From: Micavibrio sp. UBA1664
GTDB taxonomy: Bacteria; Pseudomonadota; Alphaproteobacteria; Micavibrionales; UBA1664
Assembly: GCA_002320485.1 (NCBI GenBank)
Contig: DCKW01000105.1
Location: 1 to 23,739 of the forward strand
Direction: 5' to 3'
Length of the DNA: 23,739 nucleotides
Position 1 is the first letter of the stretch, and the number at the start of each line of letters is the position of its first letter. Positions 14,301 through 22,961 of the stretch are shown here, one piece after another. The notes beneath the pieces are model-generated. The model saw only the letters and a program-made list of their open reading frames with translations, was not told the DNA's origin and did not search any database. The position numbers were made by a program, and so were the translations under genes.

Positions 14301-15593
14301 ATGCTATATCACCTTTACGATGCTTGGCACACCGCTTTGGCCCCTGCCCGTTTGATGGCGGAAGCAACGAAAGCAACTTTAACTAACCCCCTTTCCCCAT
14401 GGGCATATTCGCCGGGCGCGCGCACTATTGCCGCCGGAGCGGAATTGTTTGAACGCACTACACGTAAATTCGGTAAACCTGAATTCGGACTGCCGACAAC
14501 GACTATTGACGGTAAAAAGATCAAGGTAGTCGAACAGATTGCCATGGAAAAACCGTTTTGCACCTTAACGCATTTTAAACGTAATACAGACCGGAAAGAC
14601 CCGAAAGTCTTGATCGTGGCGCCAATGTCGGGCCATTTTGCTACCCTTCTTCGCGGAACAGTTGAAGCGTTACTTCCCTGTCATGATGTCTACATCACTG
14701 AATGGATCGATGCACGGCTGGTTCCTTTAGCAGAAGGACGTTTTAATCTGGATGATTATGTCGCCTATGTTATGGAATTTTGCCAGAAACTGGGTGAAAA
14801 TATACATGTGATAGCGGTTTGTCAGCCTGCTGTCCCTGTTTTTATTGCTACATCACTAATGAATGCTATGGAGGATAAATATGCTCCAAAATCAATGACA
14901 TTGATGGGGGGGCCCATCGACCCGCGCGTTTCAAAAACGGCCGTGACAGAATTGGCCGAAGAGCGTCCCATTTCATGGTTTGAGCAATCGGTCGTAACAA
15001 GCGTTCCATTTTACTATCCCGGCGCCGGACGTCAGGTATATCCCGGATTTTTACAATTATCAGGGTTCATGTCGATGAATTTGGATCGTCACGTCGGATC
15101 ACATTTGAAATTCTATCAGTACCTCGTTCAAGGTGATGGGGAGGACGCACAACGTCACAGGATTTTTTATGACGAATATCTGGCGGTTATGGACATGACG
15201 GCGGAATTCTACTTACAAACCGTGGAAATGGTGTTCCAGAAGCACCTTCTGCCGCAAGGGTTGATGAAATGGAAAGACCCGAAAACCGGAAAATTGCATG
15301 CGGTTGATCCGTCTAAAATAACAAAAACCGCTCTTTTAACTATTGAAGGTGAACTGGATGATATTTCTGCAACAGGTCAAACAACTGCCGCACACGGTTT
15401 ATGCACAAAACTCTCCGATAATAAACAATTTCACCATACCCAAAAAGGTGTCGGGCATTACGGTATTTTTAATGGTAGCAAGTGGCGCGAACAGATTATG
15501 CCCCGCGTTGCCTCTTTCATGCGAACAGTAGATAAGACCAAATACTCCCCTACGCAATCCTATACTTCTCCGAAAATGTGGAAAAGCAAATAA
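14301..15593 (+). CDS. phaZ: Intracellular poly(3-hydroxybutyrate) depolymerase
   Basis: This alpha/beta-hydrolase mobilises native PHB granules in the cytoplasm. The 430-residue length and sequence fit the PhaZ1 (Ralstonia-type) family. The nucleophile is Cys174 in VIAVCQPAVPVF, in place of the usual lipase-box serine, as is normal for this family. Asp353 or 354 (EGELDDIS) and His386 (GVGHYGIF) complete the likely triad. The N-terminal MLYHLYDAWHTALAPARLMA and PKVLIVAPMSGHFATLLRGTVE segments are also characteristic. There is no signal peptide, in line with intracellular action. It has its own upstream region (14197-14300), which it shares with the divergent CobD-like gene. No PHA synthase or phasin is visible in the window. 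Confidence 0.95.
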   Translation: MLYHLYDAWHTALAPARLMAEATKATLTNPLSPWAYSPGARTIAAGAELFERTTRKFGKPEFGLPTTTIDGKKIKVVEQIAMEKPFCTLTHFKRNTDRKDPKVLIVAPMSGHFATLLRGTVEALLPCHDVYITEWIDARLVPLAEGRFNLDDYVAYVMEFCQKLGENIHVIAVCQPAVPVFIATSLMNAMEDKYAPKSMTLMGGPIDPRVSKTAVTELAEERPISWFEQSVVTSVPFYYPGAGRQVYPGFLQLSGFMSMNLDRHVGSHLKFYQYLVQGDGEDAQRHRIFYDEYLAVMDMTAEFYLQTVEMVFQKHLLPQGLMKWKDPKTGKLHAVDPSKITKTALLTIEGELDDISATGQTTAAHGLCTKLSDNKQFHHTQKGVGHYGIFNGSKWREQIMPRVASFMRTVDKTKYSPTQSYTSPKMWKSK

Positions 15594-15598
15594 CTGCC

Positions 15599-15623
15599 TT
15601 GCATTTAATTGCCATAAATGCAA
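15599..15623. repeat. Perfect nine-base inverted repeat between phaZ and the next gene
   Basis: TTGCATTTA (15599-15607) and TAAATGCAA (15615-15623) are exact reverse complements around a seven-base loop, six bases after the phaZ stop codon and 10 bases before the start of the next gene. No T tract follows on either strand, so it is more likely a regulator-binding site or an RNA stem than an intrinsic terminator. Confidence 0.5.
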
Positions 15624-15633
15624 ATGATAGGAT

Positions 15634-16623
15634 ATGGGAGATACTATAGCAGGACACATTCTGCCTGAAAAATTTTACGAGGATACAAAAGCAATATTAT
15701 CCTCTCAGGCATGTAACAGTTTACATTATAATAAAAAAAAGGGCATGGTAGATGCCTTGTTGAGAAGCCAAGCTGTCCCTTCGCCGGATGGCATACCACG
15801 ATTGGTCAGTAACCCGACGGTATCACAATCTACTGTAGAAACGGCTCATGATGAATTGCTGGCCCTGATTGATGCGCAGGCCTTTTACATGGCCCACCTT
15901 ATTAAAATCAATAATTTTATGCCGCATTTGATTAACCGTTTCGGACCCGTTATTTCATACGGAGAAATATATGAATTTGGGCAAGAAAATCCTTCAAAAG
16001 GCGAGTGGCAGGAAAACACATATTGTAATCATGACTTCCGGAAAGCATCTGAAGCAAAAAAAGAACCTTATGGGGTTGTAACGGTTACAGCAAGTATAAA
16101 TTTACTGGAATACAGCGACCTAAATAATCTGGCGGACGATTTTGCCAATCTCCTTGATACTGGCTATTCCCGTTTAAATGCGTTAAGAAAATTAATGTCC
16201 GACGATACATTAAACCGTCGACAAGAAAACAAGGCGCGCGATTTGTTTTGCACACGTTTTCTGGACGGCCGTGAGACTGATACCGACCATTTTAGATCAC
16301 GCGTAGAATATCAGTATTTTCAACAAATGGACGTTAACCTTGGAATATTTGACACTGTTCCTGCCGTTGCAAAATGGCTTGCTAAGGCACGTAGAAAACC
16401 TGCTTCCTATGAAAAGGTGGTTGAATGCCTGAAAGAAGACCCGCAAAGAGGATTGATGTTACCCGCCGTTATGCTTAAGGACAGATGTGAAAAGACAATC
16501 AATTTATCTGTTATTAAACGCCAATTGGCCCGAGAATTTAAAGGCCCTATTCCCAAAGAAGGTATACTATTAGGCCATGTTGCTACAAAACCACCCTCAG
16601 GAAAACCTCGACTGGTCCTATAA
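15634..16623 (+). CDS. Protein of unknown function, 329 residues
   Basis: I do not recognise this family. The product looks soluble and mixed alpha/beta, with no signal peptide, membrane segment or nucleotide-binding motif. The segments DAQAFYMAHLIKINNFMPHLINRFG (80-104), WQENTYCNHDFRKASEAK and the C-terminal LMLPAVMLKDRCEKTINLSVIKRQLAREF stand out as regular helices; the region around 170-230 is rich in charged residues. GATAGG precedes the ATG at 15634. Its 3' end overlaps the YgjP-like metallopeptidase by 47 bases, so the two are very likely co-expressed. The intact frame, with codon use like its neighbours by eye, supports a real gene. Function is unknown. Confidence 0.75.
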   Translation: MGDTIAGHILPEKFYEDTKAILSSQACNSLHYNKKKGMVDALLRSQAVPSPDGIPRLVSNPTVSQSTVETAHDELLALIDAQAFYMAHLIKINNFMPHLINRFGPVISYGEIYEFGQENPSKGEWQENTYCNHDFRKASEAKKEPYGVVTVTASINLLEYSDLNNLADDFANLLDTGYSRLNALRKLMSDDTLNRRQENKARDLFCTRFLDGRETDTDHFRSRVEYQYFQQMDVNLGIFDTVPAVAKWLAKARRKPASYEKVVECLKEDPQRGLMLPAVMLKDRCEKTINLSVIKRQLAREFKGPIPKEGILLGHVATKPPSGKPRLVL

Positions 16624-17263
16624 TCCTAGGGCGAAACGGATGTCCTTGCGCGTCGACCCTAAGGCCGGAGTTATTCGTTTTACCATTCCGCCGCGCACGT
16701 CGCAGTTTTCTATCAATCGGTTTTTAAAGCAAAACAGAGACTGGATTACGGAACGGCAAAAAACTTTATTGCCGAAAACAGAAATTATAGACGGCTCAGT
16801 TATTTCTTATCGGGGAATACATCATGAAATTGCCATACGGCCTCACGCAAAACGCATTACGGAAATAATTCCCCTGCCCCCGTTGCTCTATATCCATACT
16901 TCACGCGAGGACCCTACCAATAATTTAAAACGCTGGATGATTGATCAGGCGCGACGAATAATAGAGCCTCTTTCATATGAAAAGGCACGATCAATCGGAA
17001 AAACGATTTCCAAAATCGATTTACGCGATACATCTTCACGATGGGGCAGTTGTTCCAGCGATAAACGCCTGATGTTTTCATGGCGACTAATTATGGCGCC
17101 GGATTATGTTTTGGATTATGTTATCGCCCATGAGGTCGCGCATTTAAAGCATATGGACCATTCCCGTCAATTCTGGGATGTTTGCTATTCCATGTCTGAC
17201 CGCCCTGAGGAAGCGCGCGCATGGCTAAAGCAAGAAGGCAACAGTCTTATGCGTTATTTTTAA
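16577..17263 (+). CDS. YgjP-like (DUF45/SprT-type) zinc metallopeptidase
   Basis: This 228-residue protein belongs to the YgjP/WLM-related metallopeptidases. The zinc site is complete: HEVAH (185-189) with Glu186 as catalytic base and His195 in HMDHSRQFW as third ligand. The family's other hallmark, SSRWGSCSS followed by FSWRLIMAPDYVLDYV (153-183), is also present. The N-terminal half has the YNPRAKRMSLRVDPKAGVIRFTIPP beta segment typical of the family. The start at 16577 overlaps the preceding gene by 47 bases; a later ATG at 16640 would remove part of this conserved region. Its end overlaps the convergent ruvX by 17 bases. Substrates of these proteins are mostly unknown. Confidence 0.9.
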   Translation: MLLQNHPQENLDWSYNPRAKRMSLRVDPKAGVIRFTIPPRTSQFSINRFLKQNRDWITERQKTLLPKTEIIDGSVISYRGIHHEIAIRPHAKRITEIIPLPPLLYIHTSREDPTNNLKRWMIDQARRIIEPLSYEKARSIGKTISKIDLRDTSSRWGSCSSDKRLMFSWRLIMAPDYVLDYVIAHEVAHLKHMDHSRQFWDVCYSMSDRPEEARAWLKQEGNSLMRYF

Positions 17264-17717
17264 TCCATAAAAGGGCTTCTTCCAAAATCACTTGTGCCGC
17301 AAGCGCGTCTTTGAATTCCTTACGCTTTGTTCGGGTTTTACTCATATCATTATCCAGAAACTTATCCACAGATTGTGTGGATAAACGCTCATCAAAAAAG
17401 AAAAATGTCAGATCGGGCCACGCCTGTTCCATTAAAACGACAAAATCGTTAACCGACTGGCACCGCGTCCCTTTGCTGCCATCCATATTCAGCGGATATC
17501 CGACAAGGACCGCCCCGATATCGTATTCACTGATGATTTTCGCCAGAATATCTTTGTCTTGATTCCATTTATATCTGTGGATGGTTTGTAAAGGAGTAAC
17601 AACGGTTTGAGCGGAGTTTGAAACCGCCAGCCCCAATGTCCTTGTCCCGTGATCGATTGCCAGTATTCGTATGGTATTATCCCATAATTCGGGCTTGTGT
17701 TTCAGGTGATACGCCAT
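17247..17717 (-). CDS. ruvX: Putative pre-16S rRNA nuclease / Holliday junction resolvase-like RuvX (YqgF)
   Basis: YqgF is an RNase H-fold nuclease essential in many bacteria and linked to 16S rRNA 5' maturation. The 156-residue product has the first catalytic aspartate in LAIDHGTRTLGLAVS (Asp22), VGYPLNMDGSKGTR (72-85), FDERLST (108-114) and KDALAAQVILEEAL (136-149), which together define the family. It is transcribed divergently from gatC, 43 bases away, and its end overlaps the metallopeptidase gene by 17 bases tail to tail. The N-terminal extension before residue 17 is longer than in E. coli. Confidence 0.94.
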   Translation of the reverse strand: MAYHLKHKPELWDNTIRILAIDHGTRTLGLAVSNSAQTVVTPLQTIHRYKWNQDKDILAKIISEYDIGAVLVGYPLNMDGSKGTRCQSVNDFVVLMEQAWPDLTFFFFDERLSTQSVDKFLDNDMSKTRTKRKEFKDALAAQVILEEALLWIKNNA

Positions 17718-17760
17718 TATCTATTAGAGATAACAAATTTTAAGGAAAAAACATAGCACC

Positions 17761-18048
17761 ATGTCTTTATCACGTGATGATGTAAAAAAAGTGGCAGGCC
17801 TTTCCCGCCTGCGTATGGCGGATGAGCAATTGGATAAAATGGCTCCCGAAATCAATAATATTCTGGGCTTTATTGAACAACTGTCCGAAGTCAATACCGA
17901 CAATGTAGAGCCATTGGCGAATGTGGCTCGTTCCAACTTGCCATTACGTGACGATGTTGTGAATGACGGGGACTGCGTTGATAAAATTCTGGCAAACGCT
18001 CCCGAAGCCGAAGAAGGATATTTTGCAGTCCCTAAGATCGTTGAATAA
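17761..18048 (+). CDS. gatC: Aspartyl/glutamyl-tRNA amidotransferase subunit C
   Basis: GatC is the small subunit that wraps GatA and GatB in the GatCAB complex, which amidates Glu-tRNA(Gln) and Asp-tRNA(Asn). The 95-residue product begins MSLSRDDVKKVAGLSRLRM, has LGFIEQLSEVNTDNVEPLANV (35-55), and ends EEGYFAVPKIVE, all typical. AAGGA lies 14 bases before the ATG, rather far. It heads the gat operon, with gatA 17 bases downstream. Confidence 0.97.
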   Translation: MSLSRDDVKKVAGLSRLRMADEQLDKMAPEINNILGFIEQLSEVNTDNVEPLANVARSNLPLRDDVVNDGDCVDKILANAPEAEEGYFAVPKIVE

Positions 18049-18065
18049 GAAAGATAAGAAACCAT

Positions 18066-19556
18066 ATGACACACTTAACAGATCTGACAATCGCATCAGC
18101 CATAAAAGGGTTGAAAAATAAGGAATTTAGCGCAACCGAATTGACTCAGGCGCACATTGATGCCATGGAAGCGGCACGTCATCTAAACGCTTATATTGTT
18201 GAAACGCCGGAATTGGCATTGAAACAAGCGACAGAGGCAGATAAACGTTACTCTCAAGGCAATCCTTTTTCCCTTGATGGTGTGCCGATCGGGATGAAAG
18301 ACCTGTTTTGCACCGAAAATGTACAAACAACCGCCGCCTCACACATTCTTGAGGGGTTTATACCGACTTATGAATCAACCGTCTCCAAGAAATTATGGGA
18401 TGCCGGATGCACGATGTTGGGTAAACTCAATCTGGATGAATTTGCAATGGGGTCTTCCAATACGACCAGTTATTTCGGAAATGTTATCAGCCCGTGGAAA
18501 GATCAAAAAAATCCTGATTCGCAACTGGTTCCGGGCGGATCATCCGGCGGATCGTCGGCGGCAGTGGCTGCACGGTTATGTTTGAGTGCTACAGGTACAG
18601 ACACAGGCGGATCTATTCGTCAGCCTGCCGCTTATACAGGAATTTGTGGGATCAAGCCGACATACGGACGTTGTTCGCGTTGGGGTATTATTGCGTTTGC
18701 ATCCTCACTTGATCAGGCGGGAGCCTTTGCACGTAATGTCGAAGACTGTGCCCTGATGCTTAATGCCATGTGTGGGCATGATCCGAAGGATTCAACATCA
18801 TCAACCCGCGACGTTCCTGATTTTACCAAGGCTTTGCAGGGTGACTTGAAAGGTAAAAAGATCGGTATTCCTAAAGAATATCGTGTTGATGGAATGCCGG
18901 AAGAGATTGAAAAAATATGGGCTAAAGGCATTGATTGGCTAAAGGCACAGGGTGCGGAAATTGTGGATGTGTCCCTACCCCACACGAAGTACGCTTTACC
19001 GACCTATTATATTATCGCCCCCGCTGAATGTTCATCCAACTTGGCGCGTTATGACGGTATCCGTTATGGATTGCGCGAAACAGGTGATGATTTACGTGAT
19101 TTATATGAATTGACCCGCGCTGAAGGTTTTGGCAAAGAGGTTCAGCGACGGATCATGATCGGAACCTATGTTCTATCTGCCGGATTTTATGATGCGTATT
19201 ATATTAAGGCACAAAAAGTTCGCCGTCTTATAACGCAGGATTTCGATAATGTTTTTGAAAAAGTGGATGCCCTGCTTACACCGACGGCGCCGTCATCGGC
19301 ATTTGCAATCGGTGAAAACGAAGGCGACCCGATCAAAATGTATTTGAATGATGTATTTACGGTTCCCACATCGCTGGCCGGTCTGCCGGGCATGTCCGTT
19401 CCTGCAGGTCTTGATTCTAAAGGGCTCCCCCTAGGATTACAAATAATCGGGAAAGCGTGGGATGAAGAAACTGTCTTAAAAGTTGCCCAAAATATCGAAA
19501 CAGCTGCCAATTTTACGGCAAAACCTTCTATGATAAATTCTCAAAAAGCCGCCTAA
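18066..19556 (+). CDS. gatA: Aspartyl/glutamyl-tRNA amidotransferase subunit A
   Basis: GatA is the glutaminase of GatCAB; it frees ammonia from glutamine for transfer to the misacylated tRNA bound by GatB. The 496-residue product has the complete amidase-signature triad: Lys78 (IGMKDLFC), cis-Ser159 in PGGSSGGSSAAVAA (156-169) and nucleophile Ser183 in GTDTGGSIRQPA (177-188). The 24-residue spacing of the two serines matches the structure-known enzyme. GIKPTYGRCSRWGIIAFASSLDQAG also fits. Two transporter genes follow before gatB, which is unusual because gatA and gatB are normally adjacent. Confidence 0.97.
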   Translation: MTHLTDLTIASAIKGLKNKEFSATELTQAHIDAMEAARHLNAYIVETPELALKQATEADKRYSQGNPFSLDGVPIGMKDLFCTENVQTTAASHILEGFIPTYESTVSKKLWDAGCTMLGKLNLDEFAMGSSNTTSYFGNVISPWKDQKNPDSQLVPGGSSGGSSAAVAARLCLSATGTDTGGSIRQPAAYTGICGIKPTYGRCSRWGIIAFASSLDQAGAFARNVEDCALMLNAMCGHDPKDSTSSTRDVPDFTKALQGDLKGKKIGIPKEYRVDGMPEEIEKIWAKGIDWLKAQGAEIVDVSLPHTKYALPTYYIIAPAECSSNLARYDGIRYGLRETGDDLRDLYELTRAEGFGKEVQRRIMIGTYVLSAGFYDAYYIKAQKVRRLITQDFDNVFEKVDALLTPTAPSSAFAIGENEGDPIKMYLNDVFTVPTSLAGLPGMSVPAGLDSKGLPLGLQIIGKAWDEETVLKVAQNIETAANFTAKPSMINSQKAA

Positions 19557-19565
19557 TAAATTATT

Positions 19566-20486
19566 ATGAATGATTTTTCACATGCATTAAAAGGAATGTT
19601 ATTAGCGGCATTTGGTTTTAGCCTGTTTTCAATGGGTGATGTTTTTTCGAAATATATTGCCGACGAAGGATACACCCCTGTACAAATCGGTTTTTGGGCC
19701 AGCACATTTGCCCTTATAGGGTTTTTATCGATCGCTCCTGAAGTGGGCGGTTTGAAACAGGCATTTCAATCGAAGCATAAAAAACTCCATTTTGTGCGAG
19801 GACTGTTAGGAATGTGTGTTTTCTTTTTCGTGATTAACGGATTTGTCAAACTAGGCATGGCAATGACATATACATTGTTGTTTGCGGGCCCTTTTATAGC
19901 GGCTCTCTTATCCGTAGTCATTCTTAAAGAACGTTTCGGTGTGCATCGTTGGGTCTCAATCGCCGTCGGTTTTATCGGGGTTCTTGTTGTTCTCCGTCCT
20001 GGATCAAGTCCAGTTGATATTGCCGCATTGGGCATGCTGTTAGCTGCGTTCTTCCATGCAAGCAGCAGTATTATAATCCGTAAAATCGGCAACAACGACC
20101 CTATTATTGCCTTCGCAATATTCAATGCCATGACCTCTTTCGTGTTTTTCGGCATAATCAATTATGTTCAAGGCGGATTTGATAAGTTGCCCGATATACC
20201 ACATCTGACATTTTTCGCATCTGTCATGTTTTTCCATATTGGCGGGACATTCGCCGTTACACGTGCATTCAACCAAACCGAAACCGCCTTGGTCGCTCCC
20301 GTCCATTATATACAGTTATTATGGGGCATACTTTTCGGATATGTCCTGTTTGATACGGCAATAGACTTGTGGACAGGTGTGGGGGCCGCAATAATAGTTT
20401 TAAGCGGTATTTATATGATCTGGCGCGAAAAGGTCAAAAACGCCGAATTGAACAGAGGTACCACAGCTCTCGGAGGGATGGATTAA
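19566..20486 (+). CDS. EamA-family (DMT superfamily) transporter
   Basis: This 306-residue membrane protein has about ten predicted helices in two EamA repeats (about 8-140 and 152-290). VILKERFGVHRWVSIAVGFIGVLVVLRPG (about 119-147) is the standard end of the first repeat. The second starts near ALGMLLAAFFHASSSIIIRKIG and ends with LWTGVGAAIIVLSGIYMIWREK. Proteins of this kind export or import small metabolites, and the substrate cannot be read from sequence. No Shine-Dalgarno is evident before the ATG at 19566, nine bases past gatA, so translation may depend on gatA. Its stop shares a base with the next gene's ATG (TAATG). Confidence 0.9.
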   Translation: MNDFSHALKGMLLAAFGFSLFSMGDVFSKYIADEGYTPVQIGFWASTFALIGFLSIAPEVGGLKQAFQSKHKKLHFVRGLLGMCVFFFVINGFVKLGMAMTYTLLFAGPFIAALLSVVILKERFGVHRWVSIAVGFIGVLVVLRPGSSPVDIAALGMLLAAFFHASSSIIIRKIGNNDPIIAFAIFNAMTSFVFFGIINYVQGGFDKLPDIPHLTFFASVMFFHIGGTFAVTRAFNQTETALVAPVHYIQLLWGILFGYVLFDTAIDLWTGVGAAIIVLSGIYMIWREKVKNAELNRGTTALGGMD

Positions 20487-21520
20487 TGAATTCATCTATT
20501 ACCGCAATATTCATAGCGGCATTAAGTTTTAGTTTTTACCCTCTATTAAATGCAGTTGCTCTAGATCTGGTATCACCTTATTTACTTGCGTTTCTTGTAC
20601 AACTTATCACCGCTGGCCTATCATTTATTTTGCTGGTCCTTAACCTAAAATCTTTTAAAAACGCCATAAATATTATCCTTCTTTTTTGGAAGCTGCCGTG
20701 GGATTTGAAAATAATTCCTTTCCTTTCCGGTACAGGTATTTTTGCTGGTGGTCTCTTTTTTGTATTGTCATTAAATTTAATGACCAAAACCGGCGCAACT
20801 TTAATAATGGAATGCTGGCCCTTGCTGGCAATCATAGTGGCCCGGGCTTTATTAACTCAAAAAAAATGGGATTCTTTCCGGTTAAGTGACACTCTCTTGA
20901 TTATATTAAGCCTATCAGGACTATTATGTATTACGTTGTCTGAATCAGGTAAATCCCTATTAAATTTATTGAACGGACAAGACAAGCTTTTCAGCGATTC
21001 TGACCCCTCAAATTTGTTGGGTGTGTTATTGGCTGTTTTATCAGCAATCTGTTTTGCATGGGCAGGCGTATCAAGATCTTATTTTGCAAATCAACTTCCT
21101 GAAAAATTCAGAGTTCATTTTTTCGGTAAAAAAGAAACGCTGGCTGAAAGTAATTTCACCTATATGTTAACGTACTTTTTTGGTTTACCCACTGCTGTTT
21201 TATGCTATTTTTTATTTGACGATGCCAATCCAAAATTCTCTATAGAAACACTTCCCGTACTATTTTTAATTGGCATTTGTTTGGTTTTAACATCAATGTA
21301 TTATTCCTATGCGTTACTTATTGCGACTAACGCAAATATCAACCTTTTATGGTATATTGCACCGGTAATGGCCACCATATGGCTCATTATTTTCGGATAC
21401 AGCATTTTAACCCCTCTCATAATTATAGGGGGTGGCTTGATCATTTTAGCCAATTTATTATTAATAACATTAAACAGAAAAAAGAAAGCTATCCCGAATG
21501 AGCGCACAAACATTAATTAA
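20486..21520 (+). CDS. Second DMT-type transporter
   Basis: This is a 344-residue membrane protein with about ten hydrophobic helices, consistent with a divergent DMT/EamA transporter. It is much less similar to the family consensus than its neighbour. A hydrophilic insert around residues 155-215 (SGKSLLNLLNGQDKLFSDSDP and the NQLPEKFRVHFFGKKETLAESN stretch) separates the two halves. The ATG at 20486 overlaps the previous stop and has GGAGGGATGG upstream; earlier in-frame starts would lie inside the first transporter. The C-terminal tail is basic (NRKKKAIPNERTN). Its end overlaps gatB by 23 bases. AT content looks higher than in flanking gat genes, which may hint at separate origin. Confidence 0.8.
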   Translation: MNSSITAIFIAALSFSFYPLLNAVALDLVSPYLLAFLVQLITAGLSFILLVLNLKSFKNAINIILLFWKLPWDLKIIPFLSGTGIFAGGLFFVLSLNLMTKTGATLIMECWPLLAIIVARALLTQKKWDSFRLSDTLLIILSLSGLLCITLSESGKSLLNLLNGQDKLFSDSDPSNLLGVLLAVLSAICFAWAGVSRSYFANQLPEKFRVHFFGKKETLAESNFTYMLTYFFGLPTAVLCYFLFDDANPKFSIETLPVLFLIGICLVLTSMYYSYALLIATNANINLLWYIAPVMATIWLIIFGYSILTPLIIIGGGLIILANLLLITLNRKKKAIPNERTNIN

Positions 21521-22961
21521 AGGGAATACAGGTGAGTGGGAAATGGTGATCGGACTTGAGGTTCATGCCCAAGTTACGTCCAATTCGAAATTGTTTTCAG
21601 GCGCCAGCTCTGAATTTGGTGCTGCCCCAAATACACATGTATCACTGGTAGATGCGGCCATGCCGGGTATGCTTCCTGTGTTAAATAAATATGTTGTTGA
21701 ACAGGCCATTAAAACCGGTCTTGGCCTGAATGCCCAAGTTAATAAACATTCCGTCTTTGCCCGTAAAAATTATTTCTACCCTGACCTGCCCCAAGGTTAT
21801 CAGATTTCCCAATACGAACATCCGATTATTGGAACCGGCAAGATCGAGATTGACCTTCCGGATGGCAGCGTGAAAGAAATCGGTATCACCCGCCTCCATC
21901 TTGAACAGGATGCAGGAAAATCCGTCCATGACATGCACCCCACCCAATCCTATGTCGATTTGAACAGATCGGGGGCAGCGCTTATGGAAATCGTGTCTGA
22001 ACCGGATATCCGCGGACCTGAGGAAGCCACCGCTTATGTCTCCAAATTACGTATGATTTTGCAATATTTAGGGACATGCAATGGCAATATGGATGAAGGA
22101 TCAATGCGATGCGACGTCAATATTTCTGTTCGTAAGCCGGGCGACGAATTCGGAACGCGTGCCGAGATTAAAAATGTAAATTCTCTACGCGCGGTTCATC
22201 AAGCCATTTTGTTTGAAGCAGAACGTCAGATCGACCTTATTGAAAATGGCGAAGAGGTTGTGCAGGAAACACGTTTGTGGGACCCGAACAAGATGGAAAC
22301 CCGCTCCATGCGTTCCAAGGAAGATGCTCATGATTATCGCTATTTCCCCGATCCGGATTTATTACCTTTGGAATTAACCGATGAATTGCTTGAACGCATT
22401 AAGGCAACTCTACCTGAGCTTCCGGATGAGAAAAAGCATCGTTTTATGAAAGATTTTGGTCTAGGTGCTTATGATGCATCTGTTTTGATTGCGGAACAGG
22501 ACCGCGCGGCGTACTACGAATCAGTTGTTAAACAGGCAGGCGATGCAAAGCTGGCCGCCAATTGGGTTATTAACGAGCTATTGGGTTGGTTGAATAAAAA
22601 CGATACGTCACTGGAGGACAGTCCGGTCAGTGCAGATAATCTGGGTCAGTTGGTTGCCCGTATCGTTGATAATACGATCTCCGGTAAAATTGCCAAGGAT
22701 GTATTTGCCATGATGACGGAAACAGGCAAAAACGCTGATACCATTATCGAGGAAAAAGGCTTGAAACAGGTGACGGATACGGGAGCAATCGAAGCTATCG
22801 TTGATGAAGTTTTGGCCGCCAATCCGGATAATGTTGCCGCTTATAAGGATGGAAAAACACAATTGCTCGGCTTCTTCGTCGGGCAGGTTATGAAGGCCTC
22901 GCAAGGCAAGGCTAATCCGGCGATGGCAAATGAGCTATTAAAGAAAAAACTGGATGCTTAG
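21498..22961 (+). CDS. gatB: Aspartyl/glutamyl-tRNA amidotransferase subunit B
   Basis: GatB binds the misacylated tRNA and activates its carboxylate with ATP before amidation. The 487-residue product shows VIGLEVHAQV (17-26), NYFYPDLPQGYQISQYEHPI, LHLEQDAGKS, RSGAALMEIVSEPDI and MDEGSMRCDVNISVR, in the normal order of the catalytic domain. The helical YqeY-like tail ends LLGFFVGQVMKASQGKANPAMANELLKKKL. The ATG at 21498 lies inside the preceding transporter gene, implying translational coupling. Its last eight bases overlap the next gene. Confidence 0.97.
   Translation: MSAQTLIKGNTGEWEMVIGLEVHAQVTSNSKLFSGASSEFGAAPNTHVSLVDAAMPGMLPVLNKYVVEQAIKTGLGLNAQVNKHSVFARKNYFYPDLPQGYQISQYEHPIIGTGKIEIDLPDGSVKEIGITRLHLEQDAGKSVHDMHPTQSYVDLNRSGAALMEIVSEPDIRGPEEATAYVSKLRMILQYLGTCNGNMDEGSMRCDVNISVRKPGDEFGTRAEIKNVNSLRAVHQAILFEAERQIDLIENGEEVVQETRLWDPNKMETRSMRSKEDAHDYRYFPDPDLLPLELTDELLERIKATLPELPDEKKHRFMKDFGLGAYDASVLIAEQDRAAYYESVVKQAGDAKLAANWVINELLGWLNKNDTSLEDSPVSADNLGQLVARIVDNTISGKIAKDVFAMMTETGKNADTIIEEKGLKQVTDTGAIEAIVDEVLAANPDNVAAYKDGKTQLLGFFVGQVMKASQGKANPAMANELLKKKLDA

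Noticed and set aside
19766..20161. A 131-codon open frame on the minus strand inside the first DMT transporter
   Set aside because: The plus-strand frame is a full EamA protein, and the antisense product has no coherent features.
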